Part shown: one piece after another, positions 31,534 to 39,430 of the stretch
How positions within the stretch are numbered: position 1 is the stretch's first letter
Layout: each line of letters opens with the position of its first letter
NCBI GenBank assembly: GCA_013003295.1
Contig: JABDJV010000394.1
Coordinates: 1 to 39,676, forward strand
Reading direction: 5' to 3'
Length of the DNA: 39,676 nucleotides
Origin: Pyrinomonadaceae bacterium
GTDB taxonomy: Bacteria > Acidobacteriota > Blastocatellia > Pyrinomonadales > Pyrinomonadaceae
Notes under the pieces: generated by a model
What the model was told of the DNA's origin: nothing
The model's database searches: none
What the model saw: only the letters and a program-made list of their open reading frames with translations
Translations under genes and position numbers: made by a program

Positions 31534-32253
31534 CTAACTACCCAAAACCCCTCTCTGAATCTCAAACAGCTCGGTCACGCCCTTTTCTCCAAGCGCGAGC
31601 ATTTCATTCATTTGCTCACGGTTGAACGGTTCCTGCTCGGCGGTTCCCTGGATCTCGATAAATTTGCCCTCGCCGGTGCAGACGATATTCATATCGACTT
31701 CGGCGTTGGAATCTTCTTCATACTTAAGATCCGAGATCGCCGTTCCCTCGATGATCCCGACGCTTACCGCCGCGACTTCGCTTAGGATCGGTGAACTACT
31801 CAGTTTTCCGGTCGCAACTAGTTTTTTTGCGGCCAGTGCCAGAGCGACATACGCGCCCGTTATCGAAGCGCAGCGCGTTCCTCCATCCGCTTGAATAACA
31901 TCACAATCAAGAAATATTTGGCGCTCTCCGAGCTTTTTCATATCGACGACTGCCCGCAGGCTTCGTCCGATCAGGCGCTGGATCTCCTGCGTTCTCCCCG
32001 AGGGGTTTGGCCTTTCGCGGCGGATCCTCGTGTGGGTCGAGCGAGGAAGCATGGCATACTCCGCGGTGACCCAACCCTTGCCCTGATTTCTCAACCAATG
32101 AGGGAGTTTTTCTTCAACTGTTGCCATGCACAAAACCTTTGTTCCGCCCACTTCGATCAGTGCCGACCCTTCAGCGTATGGAGAAACATTCGGCGTGATC
32201 TTGGTCTTGCGAATCTCGTCTAATTGTCTGTTATCAATTCTTGTATAGCTCAT
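31534..32253 (-). CDS. rph: Ribonuclease PH
   Basis: 239 aa phosphate-dependent 3'-5' exoribonuclease that trims tRNA 3' ends and forms a hexameric ring. Family landmarks: IGRSLRAVVD (phosphate site), LDCDVIQADGGTRCASITGAYVALALA, AEYAMLPRSTHTRIRRERPNPSGRTQEI, and the DLKYEEDSNAEVDMNIV region with catalytic aspartates. The length agrees with the 238-aa E. coli enzyme. It ends near the right edge of the repeat array and is preceded by murI on the same strand, with ~180 bp holding an inverted repeat between them. Confidence 0.95.
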   Translation of the reverse strand: MSYTRIDNRQLDEIRKTKITPNVSPYAEGSALIEVGGTKVLCMATVEEKLPHWLRNQGKGWVTAEYAMLPRSTHTRIRRERPNPSGRTQEIQRLIGRSLRAVVDMKKLGERQIFLDCDVIQADGGTRCASITGAYVALALAAKKLVATGKLSSSPILSEVAAVSVGIIEGTAISDLKYEEDSNAEVDMNIVCTGEGKFIEIQGTAEQEPFNREQMNEMLALGEKGVTELFEIQRGVLGS

Positions 32254-32297
32254 AAATCTTTTGTCCGCGAAAATACACGAAAAACCTGAAAGAAAAA

Positions 32298-32400
32298 TTT
32301 GCCGCGGATTACGCGGATGGACGCGGATAAAATCAAAAAGAGAAATTCAGGCCCTTGCTTAACCGGCCGATCCGCGTCATCCGCGCAAATCCGCGGCAAA
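32298..32400. repeat. Large GCGGAT inverted repeat between murI and rph
   Basis: TTTGCCGCGGATTACGCGGA (32298 onward) and its near reverse complement at 32370-32400 (CCGCGCAAATCCGCGGCAAA) form ~31-bp imperfect arms around a ~41-bp spacer. The same core recurs at 37231-37316 and 38560-38600, so it is a dispersed family. Confidence 0.8.
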
Positions 32401-32435
32401 ATCTCTTTCTTTCTTCCTTCTTTGACCTCTTTCGG

Positions 32436-33320
32436 CTAATCTTCGTTCAATTTGTCGGCACCAAACACTTCGATCGCTTCGAGTTTTTCGGGCTTTTCGC
32501 CTAAAAATCTTTCGGCAACAAATGCAAATCGTTCTGCCGCATCGGTCACGTAAAAGTGGTCGAGATCATCACATAAACGGCGCTCACGATTATATGAGAT
32601 TTGCTCACTATTAGCTAAGCCCTTGCTCTTTAGCAGTTCTCCAACTTCCTCAGCCGTTGCCTCGCCTGAATCGATTAGAACTACTCCGTCTCCAACGGTT
32701 TGCTGGATCACGTCGCGTAAGATCCGGTAGTGGGTGCAGCCTAAAACCAATGCATCAGGCTCAAAACCGGTCATCCTATTGAGGTGTTTTTTTGCGATCG
32801 AAAACGTTTCGTCTTCATGTGTCCAACCCTCTTCTGCCAGCGGAACAAACAGCGGACAAGCGGTCTGCAGTATTTCGGCCGCTGACGAGGCCTCACGAAT
32901 CGAATCGGCGTAGGCATTGCTTGAAACGGTCGCTTCGGTGGCGATCACCCCGATTTTCGCCGCATCCTTTTCCCGTGTAATTTTCACTGCCTTTCTCGCA
33001 CCCGGACCGATCACACCCATAACGTCAATTCCGATCTTTTCACGGATCTTTGGAAGCGCCAGCGCAGAAGCCGTATTGCAGGCGACAACGAGAAGCTTGA
33101 TGCCGCGGGAGGCTAAAAAAGAGGAGTTTTCGAGGGCGTATCTTTCTACCGTTTCGAGCGATTTCGTTCCGTAAGGTACTCGCGCCGTATCGCCCAAATA
33201 AATGAAATGTTCATTTGGCAGACGGTTGTGAAGTGCGCGGTAAACAGTCAACCCGCCGACACCGGAATCAAAAATTCCGATCGGTAAATTTTGTATATTT
33301 TGTGACGGATCTCCCTTCAT
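32436..33320 (-). CDS. murI: Glutamate racemase
   Basis: 294 aa cytosolic enzyme making D-glutamate for peptidoglycan. The catalytic cysteine pair is Cys81 (VACNTASALALP) and Cys195 (LVLGCTHYRIL), with Asp18 in IFDSGVGGLTV. It is slightly longer than most, owing to a C-terminal extension after AERFLGEKPEK. Expected upstream of rph in a minus-strand group. The start MKGDPSQNIQ places a short hydrophilic lead before the first strand; an internal start is possible but not needed. Confidence 0.95.
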   Translation of the reverse strand: MKGDPSQNIQNLPIGIFDSGVGGLTVYRALHNRLPNEHFIYLGDTARVPYGTKSLETVERYALENSSFLASRGIKLLVVACNTASALALPKIREKIGIDVMGVIGPGARKAVKITREKDAAKIGVIATEATVSSNAYADSIREASSAAEILQTACPLFVPLAEEGWTHEDETFSIAKKHLNRMTGFEPDALVLGCTHYRILRDVIQQTVGDGVVLIDSGEATAEEVGELLKSKGLANSEQISYNRERRLCDDLDHFYVTDAAERFAFVAERFLGEKPEKLEAIEVFGADKLNED

Positions 33321-33387
33321 GTTGAGCGAAGAGAAAGGATAAGTTTAGCGCGCTGATAAGTCAATAAACGCGGATGAATTTAAGGTT

Positions 33388-34197
33388 CTAACGGTTCAAT
33401 ACTCTTGATAGTACAACAGCGCAATACTCGACCGAAAGCGGGTCAAAGAATTTGATCGTTCTCAGCGCCGGATCATGGATCGTGGAAAATTGGATAGAAT
33501 CGATGAAAATGCGGAGCCCGATCAAGCCAAAGATCTCAGCGGAAAACCCGTCAGTGCCGGAAAATGTCAGCGTCGTGTTTGTTATAACCAGGAATCCATC
33601 GCTGATCTCAGAAAAGACCGATCCGATCAGCAAGTCACTTTTCTGCTGACCGACGCGGTAATCCACACCTCTTCCCAATTTAAAACCGCCGGATGCCGAG
33701 ACGTCGCCCGGAAGCCTCGTGAACGATTCTTCCCTGATCTCGGAAACCGGGAACTCCGCATAGGCCCGTTCGAACGGTTTTAATATGACCGATTCCGGTT
33801 GTATTTTTGGGATATCCTTAAACGGACACTTCTCAATAAAATGCAGGATCGTAAGAGTGCTGATCTCCTCTTCCATCCAGTCAATTATCGCGGGTGATAT
33901 CTCAAGTTTTGCCGCCAAGTGAAGCAGCCAACGCGTATCTTCCCGGGTCGAACCCTGGCTGACCAATTCCAGGTGCACCGCCCAGCGAAAAGCCTGATCC
34001 CGAACCCCTGACAGATTCTCATCAGAAATGTCATTCTGCACATAAAAATCTTTTAGACGCGTCAGGCCGCTCTCGGTCACCGTCTCTTCGTCGATTATCA
34101 AACTAAAGATTTCCCGTAACGCCCGAGCCTGTTTATCAATTCGTCCATTCGCTCTAAAAGGAACATCTACTACTGCGACTGAATCCATTTGGTTCAC
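33388..34197 (-). CDS. Hypothetical protein with helical N-domain and PH/GRAM-like C-domain
   Basis: 269 aa, no signal peptide. Residues ~25-115 are helical (ALREIFSLIIDEETVTESGLTRLKDFYV...WAVHLELVSQGSTREDTRWLLHLAAKLEIS), with a general resemblance to TerB/DjlA-type helical domains. The last ~100 residues look like a bacterial PH/GRAM-type beta-sandwich (FSEISDGFLVITNTTLTFSGTDGF...FGLIGLRIFIDSIQF). The start chosen is GTG (AAGGAATT-GTG); an ATG three codons later also fits. It is 52 bp downstream of the PqqD-like gene on the same strand and probably co-transcribed. Function unknown. Confidence 0.65.
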   Translation of the reverse strand: MNQMDSVAVVDVPFRANGRIDKQARALREIFSLIIDEETVTESGLTRLKDFYVQNDISDENLSGVRDQAFRWAVHLELVSQGSTREDTRWLLHLAAKLEISPAIIDWMEEEISTLTILHFIEKCPFKDIPKIQPESVILKPFERAYAEFPVSEIREESFTRLPGDVSASGGFKLGRGVDYRVGQQKSDLLIGSVFSEISDGFLVITNTTLTFSGTDGFSAEIFGLIGLRIFIDSIQFSTIHDPALRTIKFFDPLSVEYCAVVLSRVLNR

Positions 34198-34249
34198 AAT
34201 TCCTTGGTTAAATCCAACTCGTTTGAAGCGGCTAAAAAGTGATTCTCAA

Positions 34250-34495
34250 CTAGTTTATTAAAATTTTGCGCTCAAAAAGCCGGTTTACGGTCATCGAAAC
34301 GACTCCTTCGCTGACCTTCATTCCGAGCTCCGTTTCCATCTCCTCGGCGATCTGCCGGGTGTCCCTTCTGCCGTCGCACTTCTTCCATACGTATGCGTAA
34401 ACAGGACTGAGTTGGACCCTTGTCTTCCCGGTAAAGTCCTCGATCAGAAGGTCTCCGGTTCTTCGTTGTATTTCGTTTGACTTATCTGCTTCCAT
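34250..34495 (-). CDS. Free-standing PqqD-like (RRE) domain protein
   Basis: 81 aa from the chosen start MEADKSNEIQRR, which has a GGAGAG Shine-Dalgarno 5-6 nt upstream, unlike the ORF-track start 22 residues earlier. The whole chain is one PqqD-type winged-helix domain: LLIEDFTGKTRVQLSPVYAYVWKKCDGRRDTRQIAEEM, then MTVNRLFERKILIN. This fold is the RiPP recognition element that binds leader peptides. The core is similar to residues 20-95 of the fusion protein at 34780-35412 (LLVYDLNTNRAICLNETSALVWKNCDG). No radical SAM or other maturase is nearby. Confidence 0.85.
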   Translation of the reverse strand: MEADKSNEIQRRTGDLLIEDFTGKTRVQLSPVYAYVWKKCDGRRDTRQIAEEMETELGMKVSEGVVSMTVNRLFERKILIN

Positions 34496-34637
34496 TTTTC
34501 TCTCCGTAAAAAAGTAATTTGGGGGGTAGCCCAATGCAGTATTTAGCAATGTGCGTGCCAAAAGCGGGAAATTGAGGTAAACCCCGTGTTTACAGGCTTA
34601 TAGGAGAATCTGGATGAAAGCTGATCTAAATGGATGC

Positions 34638-34674
34638 CGGGCTGAAATCAGTCAGTCTGACTGATAAGAGCCCG
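34638..34674. promoter_or_regulatory. Extended inverted repeat between the two PqqD genes
   Basis: GGGCT (34639-34643) and ATCAGTCAG (34647-34655) pair with CTGACTGAT (34657-34665) and AGCCC (34669-34673) around one unpaired T, with symmetric 3-nt interior bulges. It could be an operator or an mRNA structure controlling the PqqD genes. Confidence 0.55.
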
Positions 34675-34715
34675 CCCATGAACGGAATTTGGGTGAAAGC
34701 TATTAACTTCTGGCA

Positions 34716-34754
34716 TAAAAAGAAGAACGCTCCCGATCTGTTCGATCAAGAGCG
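34716..34754 (-). terminator. Probable terminator after the PqqD-fusion gene
   Basis: On the minus strand CGCTCTTGATC and GATCGGGAGCG pair around a short loop (with two mismatches), followed by TTCTTCTTTTT. It lies 25 bp after the stop codon of the 210-aa gene. Confidence 0.6.
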
Positions 34755-34779
34755 AAACGGTTTAACCTTCTATTGAGGT

Positions 34780-35412
34780 TTACGTGCAGGCACAACTGAA
34801 TGGAGCCGCACCTGGTATAGGACCTGTACCTGGTACATGGCAGGTGAGCGTAGCCATCCCCGTACAACAATTGCCTCCCTGACCAGCGCATATATTAAAC
34901 GGATCTCCCGGAATGCAAACTCCGCCGGGATAGGTTGCTCCAGATGCTGTCACGGTTCCCGGAGCGAAGTTCGCTCCCACACCAACACACGTTTGCGCGT
35001 GAAATGACTGCGGAGCAACAAGCGAAGAAACGATCGGCAGCGCGATCATGCTCCCAATGCCTACTTTTCTTATAAGCTCGCGTCTTGAAAGCCCGCTAAA
35101 TCGTTGGGGAATTTCTTCCGATCCATCAAGTAGGTTTTCTTTATCGAGCTGTTCGATAGCAAACCACACCAGTTCTTCATCAACGGAATGACCGGTACTA
35201 TCTCCAATATTTTTTGCGATATCGGCGGCTGTATTTACGCCGTCGCAATTCTTCCAAACGAGAGCGGATGTCTCGTTTAAGCAAATCGCTCTATTTGTAT
35301 TCAGATCATATACAAGGAGCTCTTTTTCGGTTTCCTGAATGATCAACTGTGCTGTTCTCGCTTTTGTTGCTGCGGACAAAACGGTATCCGCCTCTTTCTG
35401 TGGTTTGGTCAA
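34780..35412 (-). CDS. PqqD domain fused to twin-arginine segment and Cys-rich tail
   Basis: 210 aa. Residues ~20-95 are a PqqD-type domain (QLIIQETEKELLVYDLNTNRAICLNETSALVWKNCDG). Residues 108-135 contain LSRRELIRKVGIGSMIALPIVSSLVAPQSFHA, a twin-arginine-like motif (Ser-Arg-Arg at 109-111) plus hydrophobic stretch and AxA-like end at FHA. The last ~70 residues (141-210) hold eight cysteines (142, 166, 175, 182, 183, 191, 207, 209) in a Gly/Pro-rich low-hydrophobic sequence. The likely topology has the PqqD domain inside and the Cys-rich tail exported. It resembles a RiPP precursor fused to its own recognition domain. The function is inferred. Confidence 0.8.
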   Translation of the reverse strand: MTKPQKEADTVLSAATKARTAQLIIQETEKELLVYDLNTNRAICLNETSALVWKNCDGVNTAADIAKNIGDSTGHSVDEELVWFAIEQLDKENLLDGSEEIPQRFSGLSRRELIRKVGIGSMIALPIVSSLVAPQSFHAQTCVGVGANFAPGTVTASGATYPGGVCIPGDPFNICAGQGGNCCTGMATLTCHVPGTGPIPGAAPFSCACT

Positions 35413-35534
35413 ACTGCAATTCTCCTGTTAAAACCAGATTTTCGATATGTGAGATGAATCGAAAAGATAGTAGCATGGCCTGAACATCAATGTGAAATCT
35501 GAATTGAAACTTTTATTGACTGGTAAAACAGACT

Positions 35535-36950
35535 CTATTTGATCGGCAACATCTTATCGATGACTTCGCGGTCTATGTCCAAACCGCCGACCGTATACCA
35601 ACTTCCTTTCAGGTTCACCATTCCGCGATGGTCCATCGAGGCGGTCGGTTTATCATTCAGCGCAATCCATTTGTCTCTTCCAAAATCCCAAACAAAAACG
35701 TGCTTTTTGGCTTGGGCGGGAGTGCCGTTATAACCGATGCCGCTGTAGTTGTATGCCGTCGGTGTGCCTCCAACGAAGATCACTCGGTTTGCAGTCGGAT
35801 CACCCGCGCCGGCCATTCGGTAATGACCCCTTCCGGGAAGCTGCGGAAGGCGCCTGTATGAAATTTTCGTATTGTCTCTTGGATCGATCGTTCCCATCCA
35901 GCCTTCATTCACCGTATCGAAGATCCTCTTTCCCTTATCGGTTTTTCCGACGACTGCGACGCCATCGGCGATTACAAATCGATTTCCGACGATCCCGCCG
36001 GCATGTCCGAAGACAGGTGTTCCGGGGTAATCCGACCCGCGTGCCCAAAGGTTCTCCTTGGTGTCGTAGATCTGAACTAAATTGACGTTACCATTGTCGT
36101 GCCAACCCGAGACCAGATAGATATAGCGATCCTTATAGGTAAAGGTAACCATGTCGTCTACTGGCGTCGGCATATCCTTCATGCGCCTGTATTTCATTCT
36201 TTTTGGATCAAACCGAAAAACTTCCGGAGTCGATTTCTCGCTTCCGTCTTTTGCGACGGTATAGCCTCCAAAAATGTAGACTGTTCCATTGACAGCCTGC
36301 GCCGAGGCCGCTAGCCGACCGAGCTTCACAGGAAGATCCGGAAGAGTCTGCCACGATGTATCACCTTCTACATACATAAATGCTTGCTTCGATGTGTCTT
36401 TCCAGGATTTACCCTTGGTCAACCCGGCAAAGGAGAATACGTGAGTCTTGCCGTCGATCACGGTTGACGCTACTGCATTATTTGCATGGGGAACCGTTAG
36501 CGCCGCGAGGCCAGCACTTATTTTAGGGTTTTTACCCTTAAACTTTTTTTGAAACTCTGCTTCGCGTTCTTTGAAAGCCAGCCAGGAGCAAAGGTTTGTC
36601 GTAAAACCCTTTTTGGTTTTCTGCGCTGCGACAAAAAACTCCTCATCCATTTTGTAGGGTACGCCGCAGGCAGCTCCATTAAGCGCGGTTATTACGGTAA
36701 CCTCATTTTTTCCCTCAACCCCTTTCCAATACCGTTCTACCCGAAAACGGACCGTTTTTATATAATTTTCTCTGTCTTTTTTGATCGAAACAACCTTGCC
36801 AAAAAAAACCGGACCCTTGTGTTCTTTAAGCCACTTCGCATAATCAAAAACCTTTGGCTTATCCGGAATGATGCAGGAGCAGGCATGGGTTTGTTTCGCA
36901 AAAATTCCCACGAATGCGATTGTTAAAACCAGCAGTGCGACCTTTTTCAT
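35535..36950 (-). CDS. Exported TIMP/NTR-like domain fused to Kelch propeller
   Basis: 471 aa with a signal peptide (about 23 residues; cleaved before the CSC motif). Residues ~24-140 match the bacterial tissue-inhibitor-of-metalloproteinase (NTR-like) domain: CSCIIPDKPKVFDYAKWLKEHKGPVFFGKVV, ERYWKGVEGKNEVTVITALNGAACGVPY, TNLCSWLAF. The N-terminal Cys-Ser-Cys and further cysteines would make disulfides. The rest is Kelch repeats (NGTVYIFGGYT, STPEVFRFDPKRMKYRRMKDMP, DRYIYLVSGWHDNGNVNLVQIYDTKENLWARGSDYP, NRVIFVGGTPTAYNYSG), forming a beta-propeller. It probably binds protein or glycan in the periplasm or outside the cell. Confidence 0.85.
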   Translation of the reverse strand: MKKVALLVLTIAFVGIFAKQTHACSCIIPDKPKVFDYAKWLKEHKGPVFFGKVVSIKKDRENYIKTVRFRVERYWKGVEGKNEVTVITALNGAACGVPYKMDEEFFVAAQKTKKGFTTNLCSWLAFKEREAEFQKKFKGKNPKISAGLAALTVPHANNAVASTVIDGKTHVFSFAGLTKGKSWKDTSKQAFMYVEGDTSWQTLPDLPVKLGRLAASAQAVNGTVYIFGGYTVAKDGSEKSTPEVFRFDPKRMKYRRMKDMPTPVDDMVTFTYKDRYIYLVSGWHDNGNVNLVQIYDTKENLWARGSDYPGTPVFGHAGGIVGNRFVIADGVAVVGKTDKGKRIFDTVNEGWMGTIDPRDNTKISYRRLPQLPGRGHYRMAGAGDPTANRVIFVGGTPTAYNYSGIGYNGTPAQAKKHVFVWDFGRDKWIALNDKPTASMDHRGMVNLKGSWYTVGGLDIDREVIDKMLPIK

Positions 36951-37400
36951 AACTTCTCCTTAAGTAAGTTTGATGGCTCAAAACGATCAGGTGATGTTTG
37001 CTTATTAATTTGTGAATCGATAAAGATCAAATTGTATATCAATTACTACTAATATTGCTCTTGTATGGAACGGAACCGGAATAAAATGTGGGTGAAATCG
37101 CGCTTGTATGGTCAACCGGCGTCTCGGAACAACAGGCCGGGGTGGTTACTAGTTCGGACTGTTTGATTGTTTGGACGGTTTGGAGTTTCTTGAGGTTGGA
37201 TTCCGGCAGGAGAATCAAACTGAAGAATTATTTGCCGCGGATTGGCGCAGATGACGCGGATATATGGTCGAATGGATATATAACGCATCCTTTGATCCGG
37301 TTTAATCCGCGGCATAAGTGTCTTCTCGCGTATTTGTTGATCACGCGGGTTTTCGCTTCGCTCATTGGGCAGGGACAAGCCGCTGCGCCTACGTCGTCAA
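36951..37400. other. 450-bp intergenic region with a degenerate repeat
   Basis: AT-rich left half (promoter region of the Kelch gene), then an imperfect GCGGAT inverted repeat at 37231-37316, then GC-richer sequence up to the esterase stop. No credible gene; the 120-aa plus and 88-aa minus ORFs here show no family features and lie across the repeat. Confidence 0.55.
37231..37316. repeat. GCGGAT inverted repeat, degenerate copy
   Basis: TTTGCCGCGGATTGGCGCAG at 37231 with a decayed inverted partner TTTAATCCGCGGCATAA at about 37300-37316. Same family as 32298-32400 and 38560-38600. Confidence 0.7.
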
Positions 37401-38423
37401 TTACCTTGAATGCTTTAAGAAGAAATCGAGGATCATTTCACTTGCGTTAATATCGCGCGATACCGTTCCGACAAGCCGCGAGGATAAGTATTGCTTTCCG
37501 CCCGGCCAGGTATGACCTCCGCCTATAACCTTTACTAAAACAACTTCGGTAGCGTCTTTTTCGCACTTATATTTTTCAACTTCCACAGTGGTCCCATCGT
37601 TTGGGTCGAGATCATTGAGCTTTTTCTTTTCAGGCAGATCGCTGCAGTCGTTGTGACGACGAAATCGATCAATTGTTTCAGCGGTCGACAAAATCTCACC
37701 CCGACTCCGGCCAAACCGAAACAGCCGTACGTGGCCGCCGTCATATGGGACCAGCGGATCCTCGGTTCCATTTAAAACCATGATCGAGATCGGAAGCTTT
37801 GGCTTCTTGTCTTTTATTGCGACAGAAAGCTGAGCGGTGACCGGCGCCACAGCAGTTATCTTTTCCGAGAGTTCCAAGGCAAGCCGTACCGACATAAAAC
37901 CGCCGTTTGAGATGCCGGTCGAGTACACCCGTTTTCTGTCGATACCGTATTCAGCCGCCATTTTGTCGATCAGTTTTGAAATGAAACCGACGTCGTCTTT
38001 TGGTTTACCCCGTCTGAAAATATCATTGCGCCCGTCGTTCCATTGCCTGTTTATTCCTTCAGGATAGACGATCACCACACCGCGCTCATCGGCCGCTTTT
38101 TCAAGTGTGCCTTCCGCGGTGAGCTCGTTAAACTTTGTTCCTTTGCCGCCTCCGCCATGCAGGGCAAGTACCAGCGGTGCCGGTTTATTCTTATCAAAAC
38201 CGGGAGGAAGGTGAATGTGGTATGTTCTCTCAACGCCGCCGTGCTGAAGCGACTTGGTAATGATCTTTGTACCTGGAGTTCCGAGTCCGCCATTTGCAGA
38301 TCCGACGCTACAGCCAATACACAAAGCAAAAAGAAGAGAAACCAAAACACCCTTTAGAAACCACAATTGTTTGTTACCAGCGTTGTTACGGATTCCTTTT
38401 ACACCCAAATATTTATTGATCAT
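37401..38423 (-). CDS. Exported PHB-depolymerase-like esterase (LpqC family)
   Basis: 340 aa from the chosen ATG at 38423, which has GGAGG 7 nt upstream; the ORF-track start is 22 residues further upstream and lacks a signal. The hydrophobic signal ends LCIGC, a possible lipobox with an unusual residue at -3. The alpha/beta-hydrolase triad is complete: Ser172 in TGISNGGF, Asp222 in NGTEDPLVPYDGG and His304 in GGGHTWPGG. LALHGGGG is the oxyanion strand. The family covers polyhydroxybutyrate depolymerases and feruloyl/acetylxylan esterases; substrate cannot be decided from sequence. Confidence 0.88.
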   Translation of the reverse strand: MINKYLGVKGIRNNAGNKQLWFLKGVLVSLLFALCIGCSVGSANGGLGTPGTKIITKSLQHGGVERTYHIHLPPGFDKNKPAPLVLALHGGGGKGTKFNELTAEGTLEKAADERGVVIVYPEGINRQWNDGRNDIFRRGKPKDDVGFISKLIDKMAAEYGIDRKRVYSTGISNGGFMSVRLALELSEKITAVAPVTAQLSVAIKDKKPKLPISIMVLNGTEDPLVPYDGGHVRLFRFGRSRGEILSTAETIDRFRRHNDCSDLPEKKKLNDLDPNDGTTVEVEKYKCEKDATEVVLVKVIGGGHTWPGGKQYLSSRLVGTVSRDINASEMILDFFLKHSR

Positions 38424-38559
38424 ATTTTCCTCCAGCTCGTGACTCCTCCGCCATTTGATCTTACTATCGACGTCAAAAAAATAAGGCATCGTCTGTTACT
38501 TATTAGACAAACGCCAGGGCATATTAGACGACTTTTATTCAAAGTAGCAGCCCTCCCTA

Positions 38560-38600
38560 ATCCGCGTCATCCGCGTAAATCCGCGGCTGATCTTCTGCGT
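38560..38600. repeat. GCGGAT repeat, half element
   Basis: AATCCGCGTCATCCGCGTAAATCCGCGGCTGATC, equivalent to the right arm of 32370-32400, without a matching left arm in this 259-bp gap between the esterase and the DinB-like gene. Confidence 0.7.
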
Positions 38601-38643
38601 TCTTCCGGGTGCATCAAGATCGCTCTCCGGAGATACTTGCAAT

Positions 38644-38688
38644 AAAAAAAACGGTAAGCTGCAGTTTGCTAACTGGCCACTTACCGTT
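38644..38688 (-). terminator. Terminator after the DinB-like gene
   Basis: On the minus strand ACGGTAAG and CTTACCGT pair (8 bp), with an internal CAGTT/AACTG hairpin in the loop, followed by TTTTTTT. Confidence 0.85.
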
Positions 38689-38748
38689 ATTAGTTTTCTT
38701 CACTATCCCGCGGCAAGACGAAATTAGCTTGCCAATCCTGCATGTGAA

Positions 38749-39411
38749 CTAGTTCTTTGGGAAATCCTTATTCGCTTTGATCTCAGCGATCTGCGCCAGG
38801 TGCCTTTCGGTATGCCCGTTTAAAAATAAAAAGGTTTGATAGGCATCGATCATTCCCATCAGCGGGTTTGGCGAAAAATGATTTCGCAGATCAACCTTTG
38901 TCGTCTTCAGGATCTCTACATTCACGGCTCTGGCCTTATTAAAACCGGCGATAAGATCTTCAATCGATTTTGATTCTGACTTGGGTTGAATTGCAGGCGG
39001 AGCGTTGAATTTTTGCTGCCGATTGGTGATTGCGAGTGTGACCGCCAGGTCGTTTACCCTAAATACACCGGGGTTTTCGTTAACAGGAGTTTTCATCGCC
39101 TGTTTAATAAAATTAAGAATTAGACTCTCTGACAACATAATGTGTTCAGCCGCCTGCCCGACCGACCAGCTTTTTTCATTTGGTTTAAAGTTCATTTGAG
39201 CCATTGAAAGGCCTTTAAGGGCGTTGGCGTAATTCGCTTGAGTCTCAGCGAATCGTTTTATCGCCGCATCGCGGTCCTTTTGGGTGAATGTTACCGGTTC
39301 TTTTTTCTCAGCCTGCGCTAAGCAAATTTGCGGCATCGCTGCGCATAGTACAAATGCAGCAAAAGCAAATGCTGCCAGCCTCTTCATCAAAAATGTATTT
39401 CGAATAATCAT
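38749..39411 (-). CDS. Exported DinB-like (DUF664/DinB_2) protein
   Basis: 220 aa from ATG 39411, which has an AAGGAG Shine-Dalgarno; the ORF-track start is a TTG six codons earlier that forms part of that site. The signal peptide continues through MKRLAAFAFAAFVLCAAMPQICLA. The mature part is the four-helix DinB/YfiT fold: RFAETQANYANALKGLSMAQMNFKPNEKSWSVGQAAEHIMLSESL, with His in QAAEHI as first metal ligand, and the closing FLFLNGHTERHLAQIAEIK with a second His pair. Members bind a divalent metal and often act in thiol or detoxification transfer. It is followed upstream by TetR. Confidence 0.85.
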   Translation of the reverse strand: MIIRNTFLMKRLAAFAFAAFVLCAAMPQICLAQAEKKEPVTFTQKDRDAAIKRFAETQANYANALKGLSMAQMNFKPNEKSWSVGQAAEHIMLSESLILNFIKQAMKTPVNENPGVFRVNDLAVTLAITNRQQKFNAPPAIQPKSESKSIEDLIAGFNKARAVNVEILKTTKVDLRNHFSPNPLMGMIDAYQTFLFLNGHTERHLAQIAEIKANKDFPKN

Positions 39412-39430
39412 AATTTTACTCCTTTCCAAT

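Noticed and set aside
34614-34661. 15-codon plus-strand frame with AGGAG upstream in the PqqD locus
   Set aside because: It runs antisense to the operon and ends within the inverted repeat; too short and not peptide-like enough to support.
34653-34721. 22-codon minus-strand frame (MPEVNSFHPN...) as a RiPP precursor
   Set aside because: Starts in the terminator U-tract without a ribosome binding site and lacks leader/core features.
37088-37450. 120-aa plus ORF in the intergenic gap
   Set aside because: Crosses the GCGGAT repeat and overlaps the esterase stop; no domain and no Shine-Dalgarno.
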